A DNA stretch of 64,000 bases from Saturnia japonica (GCA_033032175.1 CM065311.1:4209190-4273189), one strand, 5' to 3'. Positions 32,290-44,520 are shown, counted from the stretch's first letter. Notes: generated by a model not told the origin, from the sequence alone. Program-made: numbers and translations.

Positions 32290-33435
32290 GTAGTGTTTTG
32301 TTTTACATTTCAATCTAATTACCGTGAGATCTATTTTGGTGCTGTGATTTTTAGCTGGGAAATTTAAGTGTAAGATACAATAATGGTAGAACCACGTGAC
32401 AGCGAATGGGCTTAATGCTCACCACGTGGTTTGAGCTGCGGATTTGGTGTAAACAAGTCGGTATGCCCTGCTCCGCAACGACGCGCGACGCGATCGGAGT
32501 GCGCGCGCTGCCCCGCCGCGGGCTTCTTGTAGCGTACACTTTGATGACTAGGTACATATTATGGTAAATTGAACTATGAACCGAAGGAGTACTGTTTACC
32601 ACTGTTAACGAATATTACATACATGGATTCAAAAGATAGTCCATAAATTTAATTCAAATTTTGTATTATTTTTGGTCGCTTAACTTAAGCATGTAAATGT
32701 ATAAAGTTGACGACGATCTTATTGACTATACTTAAATACTTAAATTGAATATTGAGGCACACCATCAAACGAAATCAATGCTCGCTCAATCACTACCTAT
32801 CAATTGCTCAATAACAAAATTACACATATATACATAGGCATATAAATATTTACGCTTTTTAATCATTTTTTTTACATAAATAAACTTCATTAAACGTAAT
32901 TACCTATTTTGTTATGCGTTTAATAAATGTTCAAAGTCACAACACAACAACTACGCAGATAGTAACGTTATTATATCCTCGCATAATATGCCTTATTTAC
33001 TTACTACTGTACCTACTACCTACTGATTTCTTATGGATCTCAAAGATGACCTTTTGTAACCATCAATATTTAATGGTAATGTGCATGATATTCGACCTGT
33101 TGATGCAGTCAATTTGTTATCAATTCTACTTTCCACGAATAAACGGCGATCGGAAGAACTTATCGAAATGTTTGTACGTAGATGCAAGGCGAACTGTTAT
33201 GACTTTGTAAGCATTTACAACATACTCGTAATAATATGTTTTTATCATTGATTTAAAAAGATACGCAGTAATTTATAAGTCAATGGTTTTTATGTATTTC
33301 TATTATGATTTCTTTATTCATAAAATAAGTGTAATTGTTATATAAAAGTTTCTTTAGAATAATTTAAATGTCCTTCGGTGTGAAAGGAAATATTTTTTAT
33401 TTCATATTATTCTGATCGGTTAAGTATCGAAAAAC
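32290..33435. other. Intron-like stretch
   Basis: A GC-rich patch at 32455-32535 is followed by AT-rich sequence. A 98-codon frame at 32914-33210 has no recognisable domain. Confidence 0.4.
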
Positions 33436-33439
33436 TTTC

Positions 33440-33760
33440 TAGCCCGGTAAAAGTGTCAAAGCCTTCTGAGGCTTCAGAGCCCTTACGCCTAACAGTGGAG
33501 AGTTGCGTGGAACCCTAACTATTTTTCTAAATTAAAATTAGCCTATGTTACTCCTTATAACATTAGCTATTTGCCAGTGAAAGTTCCGTCAAAATCGGCA
33601 CAATCGTTTTGGAGATTACCCGGAACAAACAGTCCCAAAAATGGAAATAATGTGTTTTTTTCTCGTAAGTACCATAAATACTTTCATATGCATTTAGTAA
33701 AAAGCTGTTATTTTGACATTACAAACAGACACTTCAATTTTATTAATTGAAGGTTAGTAT
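33440..33760 (+). repeat. Repeat family E, forward copy (after a worn family A piece)
   Basis: From about 33505 it reads 'GGAACCCTAACT.TTTTTCTA', 'CCGTCAAAATC', 'GGAGATTACCCG.AACAAAC' and 'ATATGCATTTAGTAAAAA'. The inverted copy lies at 35015-35285. Positions 33440-33500 resemble the family A core. Confidence 0.65.
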
Positions 33761-35014
33761 TAGTTCACTAGAAACACAAAAAAAAGGTTTTATTGGTTTA
33801 TAAGAAGTAATGCAAAATTAAATAACAATTTTTTATATTCGCCAAAATTTCGTATGTGTTTCACGGGAAAAATATAGCCAAGTGAAACAGATAAGCTTGC
33901 AGAAGATATTATGAGATACTTGGTAAAATGAATCAGTGTGATAAAATTAAGATTTAATTTGGTTCTTACAAGAACAACCTGAGCTTAAAATTTTATTTCG
34001 ACAAGTTAATACGTGTTTCATGTAATTTATTTGATTATTTATTGACATTTTAAATTAAGATATATGAAGTAAACAATTGGCTTGTACGTAAAGCCGGCAG
34101 GCGTCGTAGATTCGTTGTATGTCGGTACTACGAATACAATAAGTAGCTAAGGACATTAAACAATTCAAGTCTGTTATCAACAAGCGAATGCGTACAAGAA
34201 AAAACGTACACCTTGAAGTCTTATCAAAACAATATTCCGAAAACATTTTACAATTTGCAAGACCTTGAATCCATTGTTCTTCGTGTTCATGTGTTCTTTA
34301 AAAGTTTTTGGTTATTAAAGAGTCTATCAGCGACTCGTACCGCGTTTTATGTTTTAATGTTGCTATGTACCTACTGTATATTTATTTTTGTGGACACATA
34401 GCGTATATTTATTTAGGTACCTATATCAAAAACTATTATTGTCTAAAATAAATATTTTTACGTAATTCGCGTAAATTTTGTGGGAAGTACTATGTTAGTA
34501 TAAAAACTTTTTGTCTTCAAATCGGATTTCTAACGACATGAGCCTATGTAACGTGCATTTCCGATTTCTGAAGTAAGTTATAGAATCTAGTGCCACTCAT
34601 GTAAATTCCCTGGTCATTTATACAGACTTTTCGAAGACCATAGATTGATTATAACTACAACAAGTTTAGACTGATTCTAATTTTCCTTTTAATATTTATA
34701 GATAGATACATGTTTATTATGTTCAGAGTCGTATAATTTATTCACGACCTCCGTCCGACTATTAAATGCCAGTCTAATGCGTTTGTTTGATTCATTGATT
34801 GAGATTTTCGTTACGATTCCGAGAATAGTTATATCATGTATGAATTTATTCAAATACATATATGAGAAACACTGTTAAAACATTGCTATTTGTGGTCGCA
34901 AAATAAACGTTTCATTCGAATAGAATATTAATTCTATAAAAAGGACGTAGTTATAATTGTTTTTCAATCGATGATAATAAATTTAATTCTGTATGTAAAA
35001 TTTTGTGGAAATCT
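33761..35014. other. Intron-like stretch between two inverted repeat copies
   Basis: AT-rich; no gene recognised. It would form the loop of the family E inverted pair. Confidence 0.4.
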
Positions 35015-35285
35015 ATACAATTAATAAAACTGAAGTGTCTATTTGTAATGTCAATATAACAGGTTTTTACTAAATGCATATGAGAGTATATACAAAACCT
35101 ACAACAAAAACCCCATTTTAAAAATTTTTGTCTGTCCGTCTGTTTGTTTGTTACGGGTAATCTCCGAAACGGTTTAATAGATTTTGACGGGACTTTTACT
35201 GGTAGATAGCTGAAGTTATAATGAGTAACTTAGGCTACTTTTATTTTAGAAAAAGAGTTAGGGTTCCGCGCAACTAAATAAAAAT
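35015..35285 (-). repeat. Repeat family E, inverted copy
   Basis: Reverse complement of the 33505-33755 copy, with roughly 80% or better similarity by eye over about 260 bp. Confidence 0.65.
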
Positions 35286-35699
35286 ACTGTCATGGTCACT
35301 CAATTCGGGCACTTAAATGGCTTACGCTGAGTAAACCATAAAAGATATTTTAAAATTAATGTAAGTGTTACCTAATTGTAGATATTAAAAAGACCTACAG
35401 AAAGGTCAGCGAGAGTCTATATTCTAAGGATCACCCATAGTAAACAATTTTATCTATAAAATAACCGGGAGCGGGTAGCACGATTCGTGCGTGTGCCCGA
35501 TCGACGGCATTCTCTGTTACACGCGAGCGAAGCCACAGGCATAGCCAGGATTGAATTAAAGCTTGTTTAAAAAAGTTTTGTTTTGATTAGTAATTATTTC
35601 ATATGAAACGATTACTTCATTTAATTACTCTTGCATAATAAATACTATTTATTATTATCCTTTTAATCTGTATTAATAAATACTAACTATTTTGACTCA
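35286..35699. other. Non-coding stretch
   Basis: A GC-rich repeat tail lies near 35460-35540. Nothing else. Confidence 0.4.
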
Positions 35700-36190
35700 A
35701 TGATCATCCATAAAGGATCTTGGCCTCTGAACCATATCACGTCTTTTGTCCTTTTCTGCTCGGTTTCTTGTCAATCGTTGATTTAACGTTGACACAAATC
35801 TGCCTCCACAGTATTACACCAGTTATATCTGGGCCGACCAACTGGTTGACGACCAGTCGATCGTCCCAAGCATGGTCTTTTGGCATCCGCTGCCTGTCTA
35901 TTAGTTTGTTTCATCGATGATGTTGAAATTGGCCACCAACTGCTCAACCTTGGTTTTCCTTCTGATCCTTCAAATGTTATTGTCTCCCGATCCCAAGATC
36001 CTTAGGATCACTGTTCTTTTCGCCACCAGCAGCTGATTTTCTTCTTTTTGTGTTAATGTCTAGGCCTCGTAATCTAGACGTAAGGACGGATCCTATGATA
36101 GATTTATGCCTATATCCGTAATTTCGTGATTTTGTTGAGAAGTTTGAACACCAAGACTTTATGGACAGCTGCACTGCATCACAGGGTAAT
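35700..36190 (-). pseudogene. RTE-like reverse transcriptase, C-terminal remnant
   Basis: Minus-strand frames carry 'TLTQKEENQLLVAKRTVILR' (about 36000-36060), which matches the region after the RT core where RTE/L1-like proteins read 'W.LT..EE.RL..FE.KVLR.I'. A worn 'GR..NWCNTVEADL' segment follows (about 35790-35840), as in the family's extreme C-terminus. There are many stops and frameshifts. Assigned by pattern only. Confidence 0.5.
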
Positions 36191-36199
36191 TTGGTTGCA

Positions 36200-36690
36200 A
36201 TGGTTCTATGGTATTCATTTAAATGGAAAACTAAAAAATGCAATTTTAATCTACATTAAATTCTTAAGATAATTAACAAACTTATCTGGATAAAGATTAA
36301 TACTGAATTGGTGAAAATAGCTTCGCAAATAACGTAATATTTTTAATTATTATGTTGAAGATAGAAATGGTTACTGTGAGTCAACCTTAGAAGATAGACA
36401 TATGCCATCGCAGATTTTTCTCTAGGCTTTTTGAAGAACTACAATTCTTTAGAATATTATTTTGATGTAACTCATAAGGTTTAGCCAGCGTAAGCCATGT
36501 AAGCGCCCGAAAATCATTTTTTGACTACTTCATTACAAATAATAGAATTTTCTGTACTATACAAAAACTTAATTGGAATTTATTGTATATATAAACCATC
36601 CGTAAAAAATTATCTAAATGGCAGTGAAAACTTCATTAAAATCCGTTGCGTAGTTTAAAACATCTAAGCGTACTAATATTAAGATTAGAT
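36200..36690 (+). repeat. Repeat family C, uninterrupted copy
   Basis: About 480 bp aligning with 51555-51790 plus 53135-53420, the same repeat split by a mariner. Marker phrases: 'ATAGCTTCGC.AATAACGTAA', 'ATGGTTACTGTGAGTCAACC', 'CAGCCAGCGTAAGCCATGTA'-like. Non-coding. Confidence 0.75.
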
Positions 36691-37094
36691 TAGATATAAA
36701 TAATTATTAATTAGATCTAAGGTCTGTCCGACTTTACTTTGTACTATATATAATAATATAATAGGAGATATAGATAGATAGAAGATAGATAGTGTGGGTA
36801 TATAGAAATATGTATATTTAAAAAATAAATATCATATTGTTGTTATGAATAGCATTGACATAAGATTTTGTTACGAAAGCATTTCACCAAAGTGACATTC
36901 AAAAAGATAACATTGTCGTAGTATTGTTTTCATGTCGTTTATAAAAGTCATTTATCTGCTATATTGTTTTAATAGGTGCTATGTAGTAGACTGTCAACAA
37001 GTCAATTACTTAGTATTCATTTAATTAAGTTAAAAAAGTCGATCGAAATATTTCTTTAGATTAACTAAAAATAGTTGTGCGATTAAGTTTGTCC

Positions 37095-37385
37095 CGCCAT
37101 TGCTGTTTCCTTATTGCGTCGTTTCTAAGTGTTGGGGGGTGGTCGCGGGTGGGTGTGCAATGTTTTGGGTGCCGACCGGCGAGTAAACAGCGCGCCGTCG
37201 CACTGGCCGCCGGTTGATCGATCGTGCTGCGCTACGCTGTTCTATCTAATATTTATTACCAAAAATATGGCGGCATGGTGCGGGACTAGGTCGTCGACCT
37301 CGGTGTCCGCCACGACCGCGACTCGCCGCGTAAACAACGAATGCGACGCGGGAAACTGTGCTGAAAGTAGCTTCCCTGCCTGACT
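37095..37385 (+). promoter_or_regulatory. CpG-rich island, candidate host regulatory region or exon
   Basis: Strongly GC/CpG-rich against an AT-rich background. A forward frame from the ATG at about 37267 gives 38 residues rich in Ala, Thr and Ser. No convincing splice donor follows, so I do not call a gene. Confidence 0.3.
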
Positions 37386-37389
37386 CGTA

Positions 37390-38868
37390 GTTACCACCTG
37401 GTGCTGCATAGATGCGATGCACTCATCCCACAGCGCACTTTATGAGTCCTTACCATCGTAAAAATATGTTTTTTTTTAAACTCACACCGCACACATACAC
37501 ACTACTACTACTAGATAATCGAATGATCTTTGATCGAAACTTGTAATGTTATTAGGCAAACAAATTTCTGGCACTAACAAATATACTTAACAATTTTCAT
37601 ACGTTAAAGTTATGTACCTATATAAATGAATAGGCTCAAAATCTACGCAGTGTAAGCAAATATTATAAATACCGGCTGTCAGGCGCCTGTTGGCGTCACG
37701 ATGACGTAAATTTCTAACAAAACGCGTTGTTGGTTATTAGGTATGTAGCGGTATAAAACGTACGTGAGCTATGGTATGAGGACTATAATAATTATATGTA
37801 TATTTAGCCAGACAAGACCACTGCAACTATGCGTGATGTCCTCGGTGACGATTGATTGCCGCATTTAAATTAAATCAACGATTTCTTGAATAATATATAC
37901 CATAACAAAGTAGACAGTTTTGTAGAATGTCACATTACCACCCCGCGAATTCGTTCTCGGTAAATTCATAAAATTAAAGGGAAAACGCAGCATTCTATTA
38001 GCGAAAGAATTTTTCGAGTTTCCGAAATCAGATTCTTGTTTTTGTTGTACATGAAAATTATGGTTTGAGCTTTTTTTAATTATAATAAATACGTGCAATA
38101 ACTTGTCATGGGACTGAGTAAGTATTCTTGAAAGTTTTCGATTTATCGGACACCTTGCTTGGATCCTTGGATCTACTTACAAGAAATCTCAAGCTAAATT
38201 GGGTAGTATGACTGTTTTAGTTGCTCGTACTGGTAATAATTATTATTCAGCTTCTACTTTGTTGTCAGATAACTTTTTCGGTTAATCCAATATTTTGAAT
38301 CAAGTGGTAATAATAAAATTGATTAACGATTGTTGAATTCTAAAATGCATTAATATTTTTATCTCATCAACGACAGTGTTTAGATAATGTCCGTGCCATT
38401 TTTAAGGATAATGTTGATCACTGCTAATAATTTTTTTTTGTCATTAACACCGGGCGGGTTTTGAGGGAATTCTTTTTTACGTTTTGGTACATATTTGAAA
38501 AACTAAAAGCTGCTTCTCTAATACACGTACTACCCGTGCGCGATAAGTTGAGACTCGCTTTGAATGCAACCCTCCGCCCGCTACCCCTGTAACTTCCCCT
38601 CAAGCTCCGATGTTGTACTGTAGTCAACGCCATTTTTTTAAACATCTTATTCTCGTACTGGCTTATGTCAGGCAATGACGACGTGCTCCGATTTTATAAT
38701 CTTATTTGATACTGTTTCGTTAATAGTTATTAGAGTTACTGCTATATTTTATTGTTACACAGAGACCAGCGCAGTTCCATAAGGTCTATAAGTGCGAGCG
38801 AGAGGTCTGATAAAAAATATTTATGACTCAGTTCGCACGCTTTGTAATAGCTCAAGTATAATAAATAT
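37390..38868. other. Intron-like stretch
   Basis: No gene or known repeat recognised. The frames at 37865-38098 and 38424-38675 (minus) are featureless. Confidence 0.4.
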
Positions 38869-38870
38869 AA

Positions 38871-40273
38871 TAGCCCAGTCATATTAGGTAAAAAAAGGGG
38901 TCAACCTCGGAAAGAAAGATAATAAGCTGCAAATTGGTATGAACCTTTGTTTTGTCATTCTAAATGTTGTCTCAAAAGTCACAATCGTTATCGTGTCCGC
39001 GTCTCAAGATATTCAAGGTCAAAGGTCACAAAAATCGGTTTTTCGCGAATATCTGGCTTCCTATCGGTTAAATGAGATTTGCATTTATTATAAAAGTTGT
39101 AGGCTATAAAATTCCCTACAACTTTTGTTTAAACTTTTTTTTCATACAACCAACCGTTTTGAAGGTAGAGCGCGAAGAGTGCACATCGTACAGTCATATA
39201 CGGCCTAATGCAAGGTCAAGCGTGAGTTATGGTTATCAGTACGTTATAAAGTCAATTATTTACTTGGAAATTATAATTATTAAACAATGCCTATTATTTA
39301 TGTACTAACTATTAATTATTTATATTTAATTAAAGTAAGTAACTTGATTATTTATATATAATTATTCATATTTAACTATTTAAGTATAAAATATTATTAA
39401 TTCTGGATTATATATTTTAGTTTTATTTTAAGTTAAAATGATAGTAAGAGTATATATTATTATTTTACACATATTTTTATTTATTATTAAATACGGCATA
39501 ATATACATTTGTCAAAATGTGAGTTCAAATATCAAAAGTATCTTTGTTGATTTTAATTGTAATGAAATTGGAAATGGAAGCTAATTATCTTCTTCTTCTT
39601 TGTCGTCTTCTTCTTCTTGTCGCTCAAAAATGTTCGATTCATTGTCATCATCCTCATTATCTGTCATGTTCATCTCCAAACCTTCCAGAATATCGGGATC
39701 ATATGTATTTTCTTCATCGGGATTACTTGGATACAGTGAAGCGTTGAGGCAAGCTTGTCCGTTGCACTGGCCGCAAGCTAAAGAACATTGTAGCCCTGAT
39801 TTTACTTTACTGACTTACTTTAATTAAATATAAATAATTAATAGTTAGTACATAAATAATAGGCATTGTTTAATAATTATAATTTCCAAGTAAATAATTG
39901 ACTTTATAACGTACTGATAACCATAACTCACGCTTGACCTTGCATTAGGCCGTATATGACTGTACGATGTGCACTCTTCGCGCTCTACCTTCAAAACGGT
40001 TGGTTGTATGAAAAAAAAGTATAAACAAAAGTTGTAGGGAATTTTATAGCCTACAACTTTTATAATAAATGCAAAAATCATTTAACCGATAGGAAGCCAG
40101 ATATTCGCGAAAAACCGATTTTTGTGACCTTTGACCTTGAATATCTTGAGACGCGGACACGATAACGATTGTGACTTTTGAGACAACATTTAGAATGACA
40201 AAACAAAGGTTCATACCAATTTGCAGCTTATTATCTTTCATTCCGAGGTGAAAGCCCTAATATGACTGGGCTA
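38871..40273. mobile_element. Foldback-type DNA element with about 465-bp terminal inverted repeats
   Basis: The left arm (38871-39340) and right arm (39813-40273) are inverted copies with only a handful of differences. The outer ends are TAGCCCAGTCATATTA / TAATATGACTGGGCTA. TA lies at both outer edges and may be the target duplication. The 472-bp centre carries a coding tail on the minus strand. Both arms contain the same 78-codon frame (39072-39308 + and 39845-40081 -), a consequence of the repeat and not evidence of a gene. The superfamily is unknown. Confidence 0.85.
39581..39803 (-). pseudogene. Cys-rich, acidic C-terminal coding fragment carried by the foldback element
   Basis: The minus-strand frame, open from about 39818 to the TAG at 39581-39583, encodes a cysteine cluster (KSGLQCSLACGQCNGQACLN, spacing CxxxCxxCxxxxC). 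It is followed by 'PDILEGLEMN' and a long Asp/Glu/Asn tail ending in an EEED run. The cysteine spacing recalls CXC/tesmin-like zinc clusters. There is no start codon. An acceptor-like AATCAG lies just before it, so it looks like a last exon. It may derive from the parental transposase or from a captured gene. Confidence 0.5.
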
Positions 40274-41086
40274 TAAGGCGACGATGTTCCGAGTACAACA
40301 TTCGCTACATTAAAAAAAAATAGAGACGAAGTCCCGGGTGGAAACATGTTGTGATATTTTTTTGTGCACAGTATAACCATGCGTCTGTGGCGTCATCGCC
40401 CCCAGGTCTCAACTTATTGTACACGGGTAGTAAACACTTTTATTTTTGATCGATTATTCAGCGGGCTGGTGGGGATCTGTACCGGATATGGTGATGAACC
40501 CGTCACAATAACTCGCTTTTGGTCAAGTTCGGTGAAGCTGAAGTTGAAGGTCCGATTCAAAGACAGTAGGGATTTTTGTGTCATGAATAGCTGATTCTGT
40601 GGTTGGGTGATAATTCTATTAAATGTATTCAATTTATGATTATTCTAGTACAGATTGAGCTTACTTTGGAAACAAATTCAAATTCAGATGAAATGATCGT
40701 CTGTTATTATCAATATTGTCCCTAAATATACATATATTTATAATATTTTCTTTATTATTTATTATATACCTATATTTAGACTAATAAAGCAGGAAGGAAA
40801 CTGTTCAAATTTATTGTTTTTAATAATAGGTTATTTTAATGTCATTTTTTACATTACGAATTACTTAGATATATTATTTTTGTTTACGATGAATAAATAA
40901 TTTTAATTATTATATACATAATTAATAAAAAAGGAGTAATTAATTTAACTTATTCGATATAATTTGAACAGTCGCTGTAATTATTACCCAATTAAATAAT
41001 GCTATTAGTCATACTAAAACTCATGGTCAGTTCACTGTAATATTACATGTCGTTTATTTATTTAATACTTACACATAATATCAGGG
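40274..41086. other. Intron-like stretch
   Basis: Frames at 40364-40632 on both strands overlap each other and show no domain. AT-rich beyond 40620. Confidence 0.4.
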
Positions 41087-41260
41087 CGATCGAGCGAAGC
41101 TCTGTGTCTTACAAAAAAAACATCTAAGTAAATTTGCATTGTAAAATATTATCTAAATACAAAGTTTCATCCAAATCGTTGAAGCTGTTTCAGAGAAACC
41201 ATTTACATATATATAGAATTGCTCACTTAATAGTATTAGATTAGATAGATATCTTTTGCT
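41087..41260 (+). repeat. Repeat family B, copy 3
   Basis: Aligns with 18664-18850 throughout, including the 'ATTGCTCACTTAATAGTATT' end and a GATA-rich tail. Confidence 0.7.
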
Positions 41261-41317
41261 AAAACTGGATGAAACGATGTTTGTATTGTAAGTACCATCT
41301 CTAGGCTTGAGTTAAAC

Positions 41318-41406
41318 TGTTTTGACTGGAGTGGACCGCGTCCGCATTAGGGATTACAGGTTTTAAATTTATAATCCTTATTGCGGATGTGGTCCAGTCA
41401 AAACAC
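41318..41406. ncRNA. RNA hairpin candidate (pre-miRNA-like)
   Basis: 89 bases. A 13-bp perfect basal stem (TGTTTTGACTGGA / TCCAGTCAAAACA) is followed by a small asymmetric bulge and then about 21 further pairs (around CCGCGTCCGCAT / ATTGCGGATGTGG) up to a loop of about 15 bases. Three of the four departures from perfect repeat are G-U compatible on the plus strand. It could instead be a tiny worn MITE. Confidence 0.4.
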
Positions 41407-42370
41407 TGCTGTAACTGTTTACAAACACGATGGTCTTTGTTTCGTTGATCATCACAATGTTTAATTAATCGTTCGGGTCAAGTAGATTATTAAGTAGGTA
41501 GTAGGTTTGTAAGTGCTTTATAAAATTACATTATTAAGACCTGTATTTCAAGTTTGAAATACATAATACATTAATTTCATCGCTTTTATACGTAAACCGT
41601 TTTAGAATTTTGTTATTTTCAATTTAAATTTCTACCATAATTTTTCGACACGAATACCATAGGCCTACTAAACTACATCCAAATCCTAAATATCCAAAGA
41701 AATTTTTCTGTGCCCTACCTCTCTTCACTTCAATCGTCTCTTTTCAATGTTAGACGTTCTTTTCCATTAAAAAAAATACAATCGATGTCGCGTCTTGATC
41801 TGGCTCGCCATTCGGTTACAATCTAGCACGCGTTCCTGTATTTAGGTATTGTAATGTATTGTGAACAGAGACTCGTTTAGTATTTGTTATGTAGGTATCA
41901 TAGTTTTATTAGTCAGTAACGTGTTTCATAATTGATATTTTCCTGTCGGGCGTTCCGTGGGATCTGCGACGGCTCCCACGCTAATTACCGCCGTCTTTAA
42001 TACCATTGGCCTTTGCGAACCGACAATATGATCAATGAAATTCATATTCATCAATGAAACTACTATTGTTGTCCGTACAATGAGTAATTTGCTGAGAACT
42101 GCTTTTGTATGGAACTATGTCAGTTATGATTTATTAGTATTGAAGAATACGCTATAAGAAGACGCATTTGGAAATACATATTTTACTGTGATTAATCCCA
42201 TGATGAAATAATTACATCTCTCCCAAAAGGCAAATGTGCCACAGAACTTCAATCAAACAATTTATGGCAGGTGCACAGGTTGATAGACTCGGGTTGGGTT
42301 TGAGAAAGAAAAAGGGCGACCGAGACAAATAAAATCCTCTCTACAACAAGATGAAAATGACACATAAAGA
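41407..42370. other. Intron-like stretch
   Basis: A GC-richer patch lies at 41940-42030. No gene recognised. Confidence 0.4.
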
Positions 42371-43130
42371 GTGCACACAATGAATTTAGAAATCCAAAAT
42401 GAGTGGTTAGCCATAGGTGAGTTCTGCATCCCAGTAGCACTAAAGTGGCGCGCCTTGTTATATGACTGGTCTCCTGCCCTACTAAAATTTTATCTTTATG
42501 CCTTCCATATGACCCTTTCAGACCAGAGTAATTTAGTAAGATGGGGGAAAGCATCTGAAAAATCTTGCTATACTTGTGGTGAGGCAATAGGTACAGCCAG
42601 ACACTTATTAGTAGGATGCAAGGTGCTTCTTGATAGGGTTCACTACTCACGTCGCCATGATAGAGTACATCAATTCATACGTGAAGCAGTAAGTCTTTCA
42701 GTAGCTAGAGTTCAAAAAGGAATTGACCACTAACAGAAGACAAATTACTTTATAAAAGAAGGCTCAACAGTAAATGCTAAAAGTAACACCTTTTCAATCC
42801 TAGGTTCTTCACATGATTGGACTATTTTAGTGGACACATATGAAAAACATTATAAAATCCCAGAGGATGTGGGTGTTTCGTCATCCAGACCAGACATATT
42901 TCTCTATTCTCGAGAAGTCAAGCGTATAGTACTTGTAGAGCTTACTGTACCGTGGGAAACTAATATACCTAAAGACCACGCAATATAAATGAATAAATAT
43001 TACGATCTATGTAATTAATTAACCAAAAACGGATATGCGGTGGAAGTGGGGGCGAAAGGTATTCTATTGAAATCTCTCTATAATTTGCTAAAAGACCTCG
43101 GCCTGTCGAAAACTGCAGTACAGCATTAAC
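42371..43130 (+). pseudogene. Retroelement C-terminal fragment: zinc-finger motif and PD-(D/E)XK-like endonuclease
   Basis: 42371-42733 encodes a segment with a CxxC...HxxxxC zinc motif ('CYTCGEAIGTARHLLVGC' at about residues 67-84 of the frame) and a basic 'SRRHDRVHQFIREAV' helix. After a stop and frameshift, about 42800-42990 encodes 'RPDIFLY...VLVELTVPWE', the core of a restriction-like fold, and 43030-43100 encodes 'GYAVEVGAKGILLKSL'. Zinc knuckle plus RLE-like domain is the C-terminal layout of R2/NeSL-type LINEs and of related eukaryotic retroelement proteins. RT is not present here. Assignment by motif only. Confidence 0.55.
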
Positions 43131-43439
43131 AGGCTCTTACCAAATCTGGCTTAGCTGGGAGGGTATCGCGGGCAGTCAAGATGAGCGCTGATGTGCCTTA
43201 AACCTACACCTGGGTCGCAAGTCCCGGGGGCTGATCGTGTTCCCTCTGTCTGCCATACGATGGACCCGGCACCCGCACGGTGAATCCATGGAATGCTAAG
43301 ATGTTTGTCTCTGAGTATAATTTATAACCAAAACGTTCTAGTCATTACCATTTTAAATTTCGAACAAACCTTCAAATCAGGTAATAATATAGTACGGTGA
43401 CTTTCGAAACATTCCAATTTTAAAGAGTATTTGCTTATG

Positions 43440-43870
43440 ATTTTACGTGAGTTCAACCTTTTTTGAATAAAATCTGATTGAGTTGAAAATCAAAAGCACT
43501 AAGGAGTATAGATATCAACTTCGAAGCAAATCACCGCCAAAATAACTTTCATTCCTTTTTAAACCCGTTAGGGGATGAATTTCAATAAAATACGAAACAC
43601 GTCTTGCATCAATTCTTTTAACAAAGGTTTATATGCAAAATATGAAGTAGATTGGGCCAAGGAATCACGTTATTACATACAAACTTTGCCCTCTTTTTTC
43701 ACCCCCTTAAGGGTAGAATTTCGGAAAATCCTTTCTTATCGGATGCCTACGTCATGCAAATAACCACACCGTCCATGATTCAGGTCTCTACGATCAGCGG
43801 TTTTGGTTGTGCGTTGATCCGTCAGTCAGTCATTCAGGATAAAGCATTTTATATGTATAGATTCATTACA
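43440..43870 (+). repeat. Dispersed repeat with two similar halves
   Basis: Two modules share 'TTCATTCCTTTTTAAACCCG / CTCTTTTTTCACCCCCTTAA' and 'GAATTTC..AAAAT', ending near a GTCAGTCAGTCAT run. It looks like an RTE-type 3' region. Overlapping short frames at 43575-43900 are not genes. Confidence 0.45.
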
Positions 43871-44377
43871 GCTTCAGTGCTTCGATCATTCATCGTGTGA
43901 TGATCATATCACTAACTCAGATGAGTAATATACATACATATATATACAACTGTACGTGAATTCTGAAAAATGTTTTTTCTATTTCAACTTCGAATCGTTA
44001 AACATTGGATCGATATATCACTAATAAACAATTTGACTATCATGGCTTGGCATATTAACCTTTACTAGCGGCTTTACTTCACGTATATTATTAAGTTTTA
44101 TTTGAACATCACTATTGTGATAATAATAAAACGATGCTAATAAAAAAATATTTAGATTACACTAAGTAAAATTTATCCTTGATATTAAAATAGAAATAAC
44201 AGTTTCTCCTATAAAATAAATATCAAAATGTTGCAATCGTCCACTGTAGATCACTTGACATTTTCCCAATGACATGTGCGTTAGGCTTTGCAGCATTCAT
44301 ACAAACTGCAAATGACGCTGTCGTGGTACCTGTAACCAACGTGTAACCTAAGTGTTATCGTATTGTTTATGTTCCAG

Positions 44378-44520
44378 TTCAGGTCATGTGGACATCGGGC
44401 CGGAGTCGCGCGGAGTGATGAGGTGCGGCTGCGGCAGGCTGTTCTGGCCCTTGCTAGTAACCCTGCTGTTACTAGCATTCGCCCAAGCTTACACACCAAG
44501 TGACCACCACACTACAGGAA
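44378..44520 (+). CDS. Host coding exon with signal peptide (first coding exon, gene unknown)
   Basis: A pyrimidine-rich tract and AG (TATGTTCCAG at 44377, or TTCAG at 44382) precede the exon, and GGAA|GTAAGT follows at 44520/44521. The ATG at 44418 opens 34 codons plus one base. The product has a short Cys/Gly/Arg N-terminus, a hydrophobic core (FWPLLVTLLLLAF) and a likely signal-peptidase site after AFAQA, then a mature start 'YTPSDHHTTG'. G at -3 suits initiation. So this is probably the start of a secreted or membrane protein whose further exons lie beyond large introns. It is GC-richer than its surroundings. I do not recognise the gene. Confidence 0.6.

Noticed and set aside
39072..40241. 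65-78-codon frames repeated in both arms of the foldback element
   Set aside because: They are the same sequence in inverted copies, and no start context or domain supports a gene.
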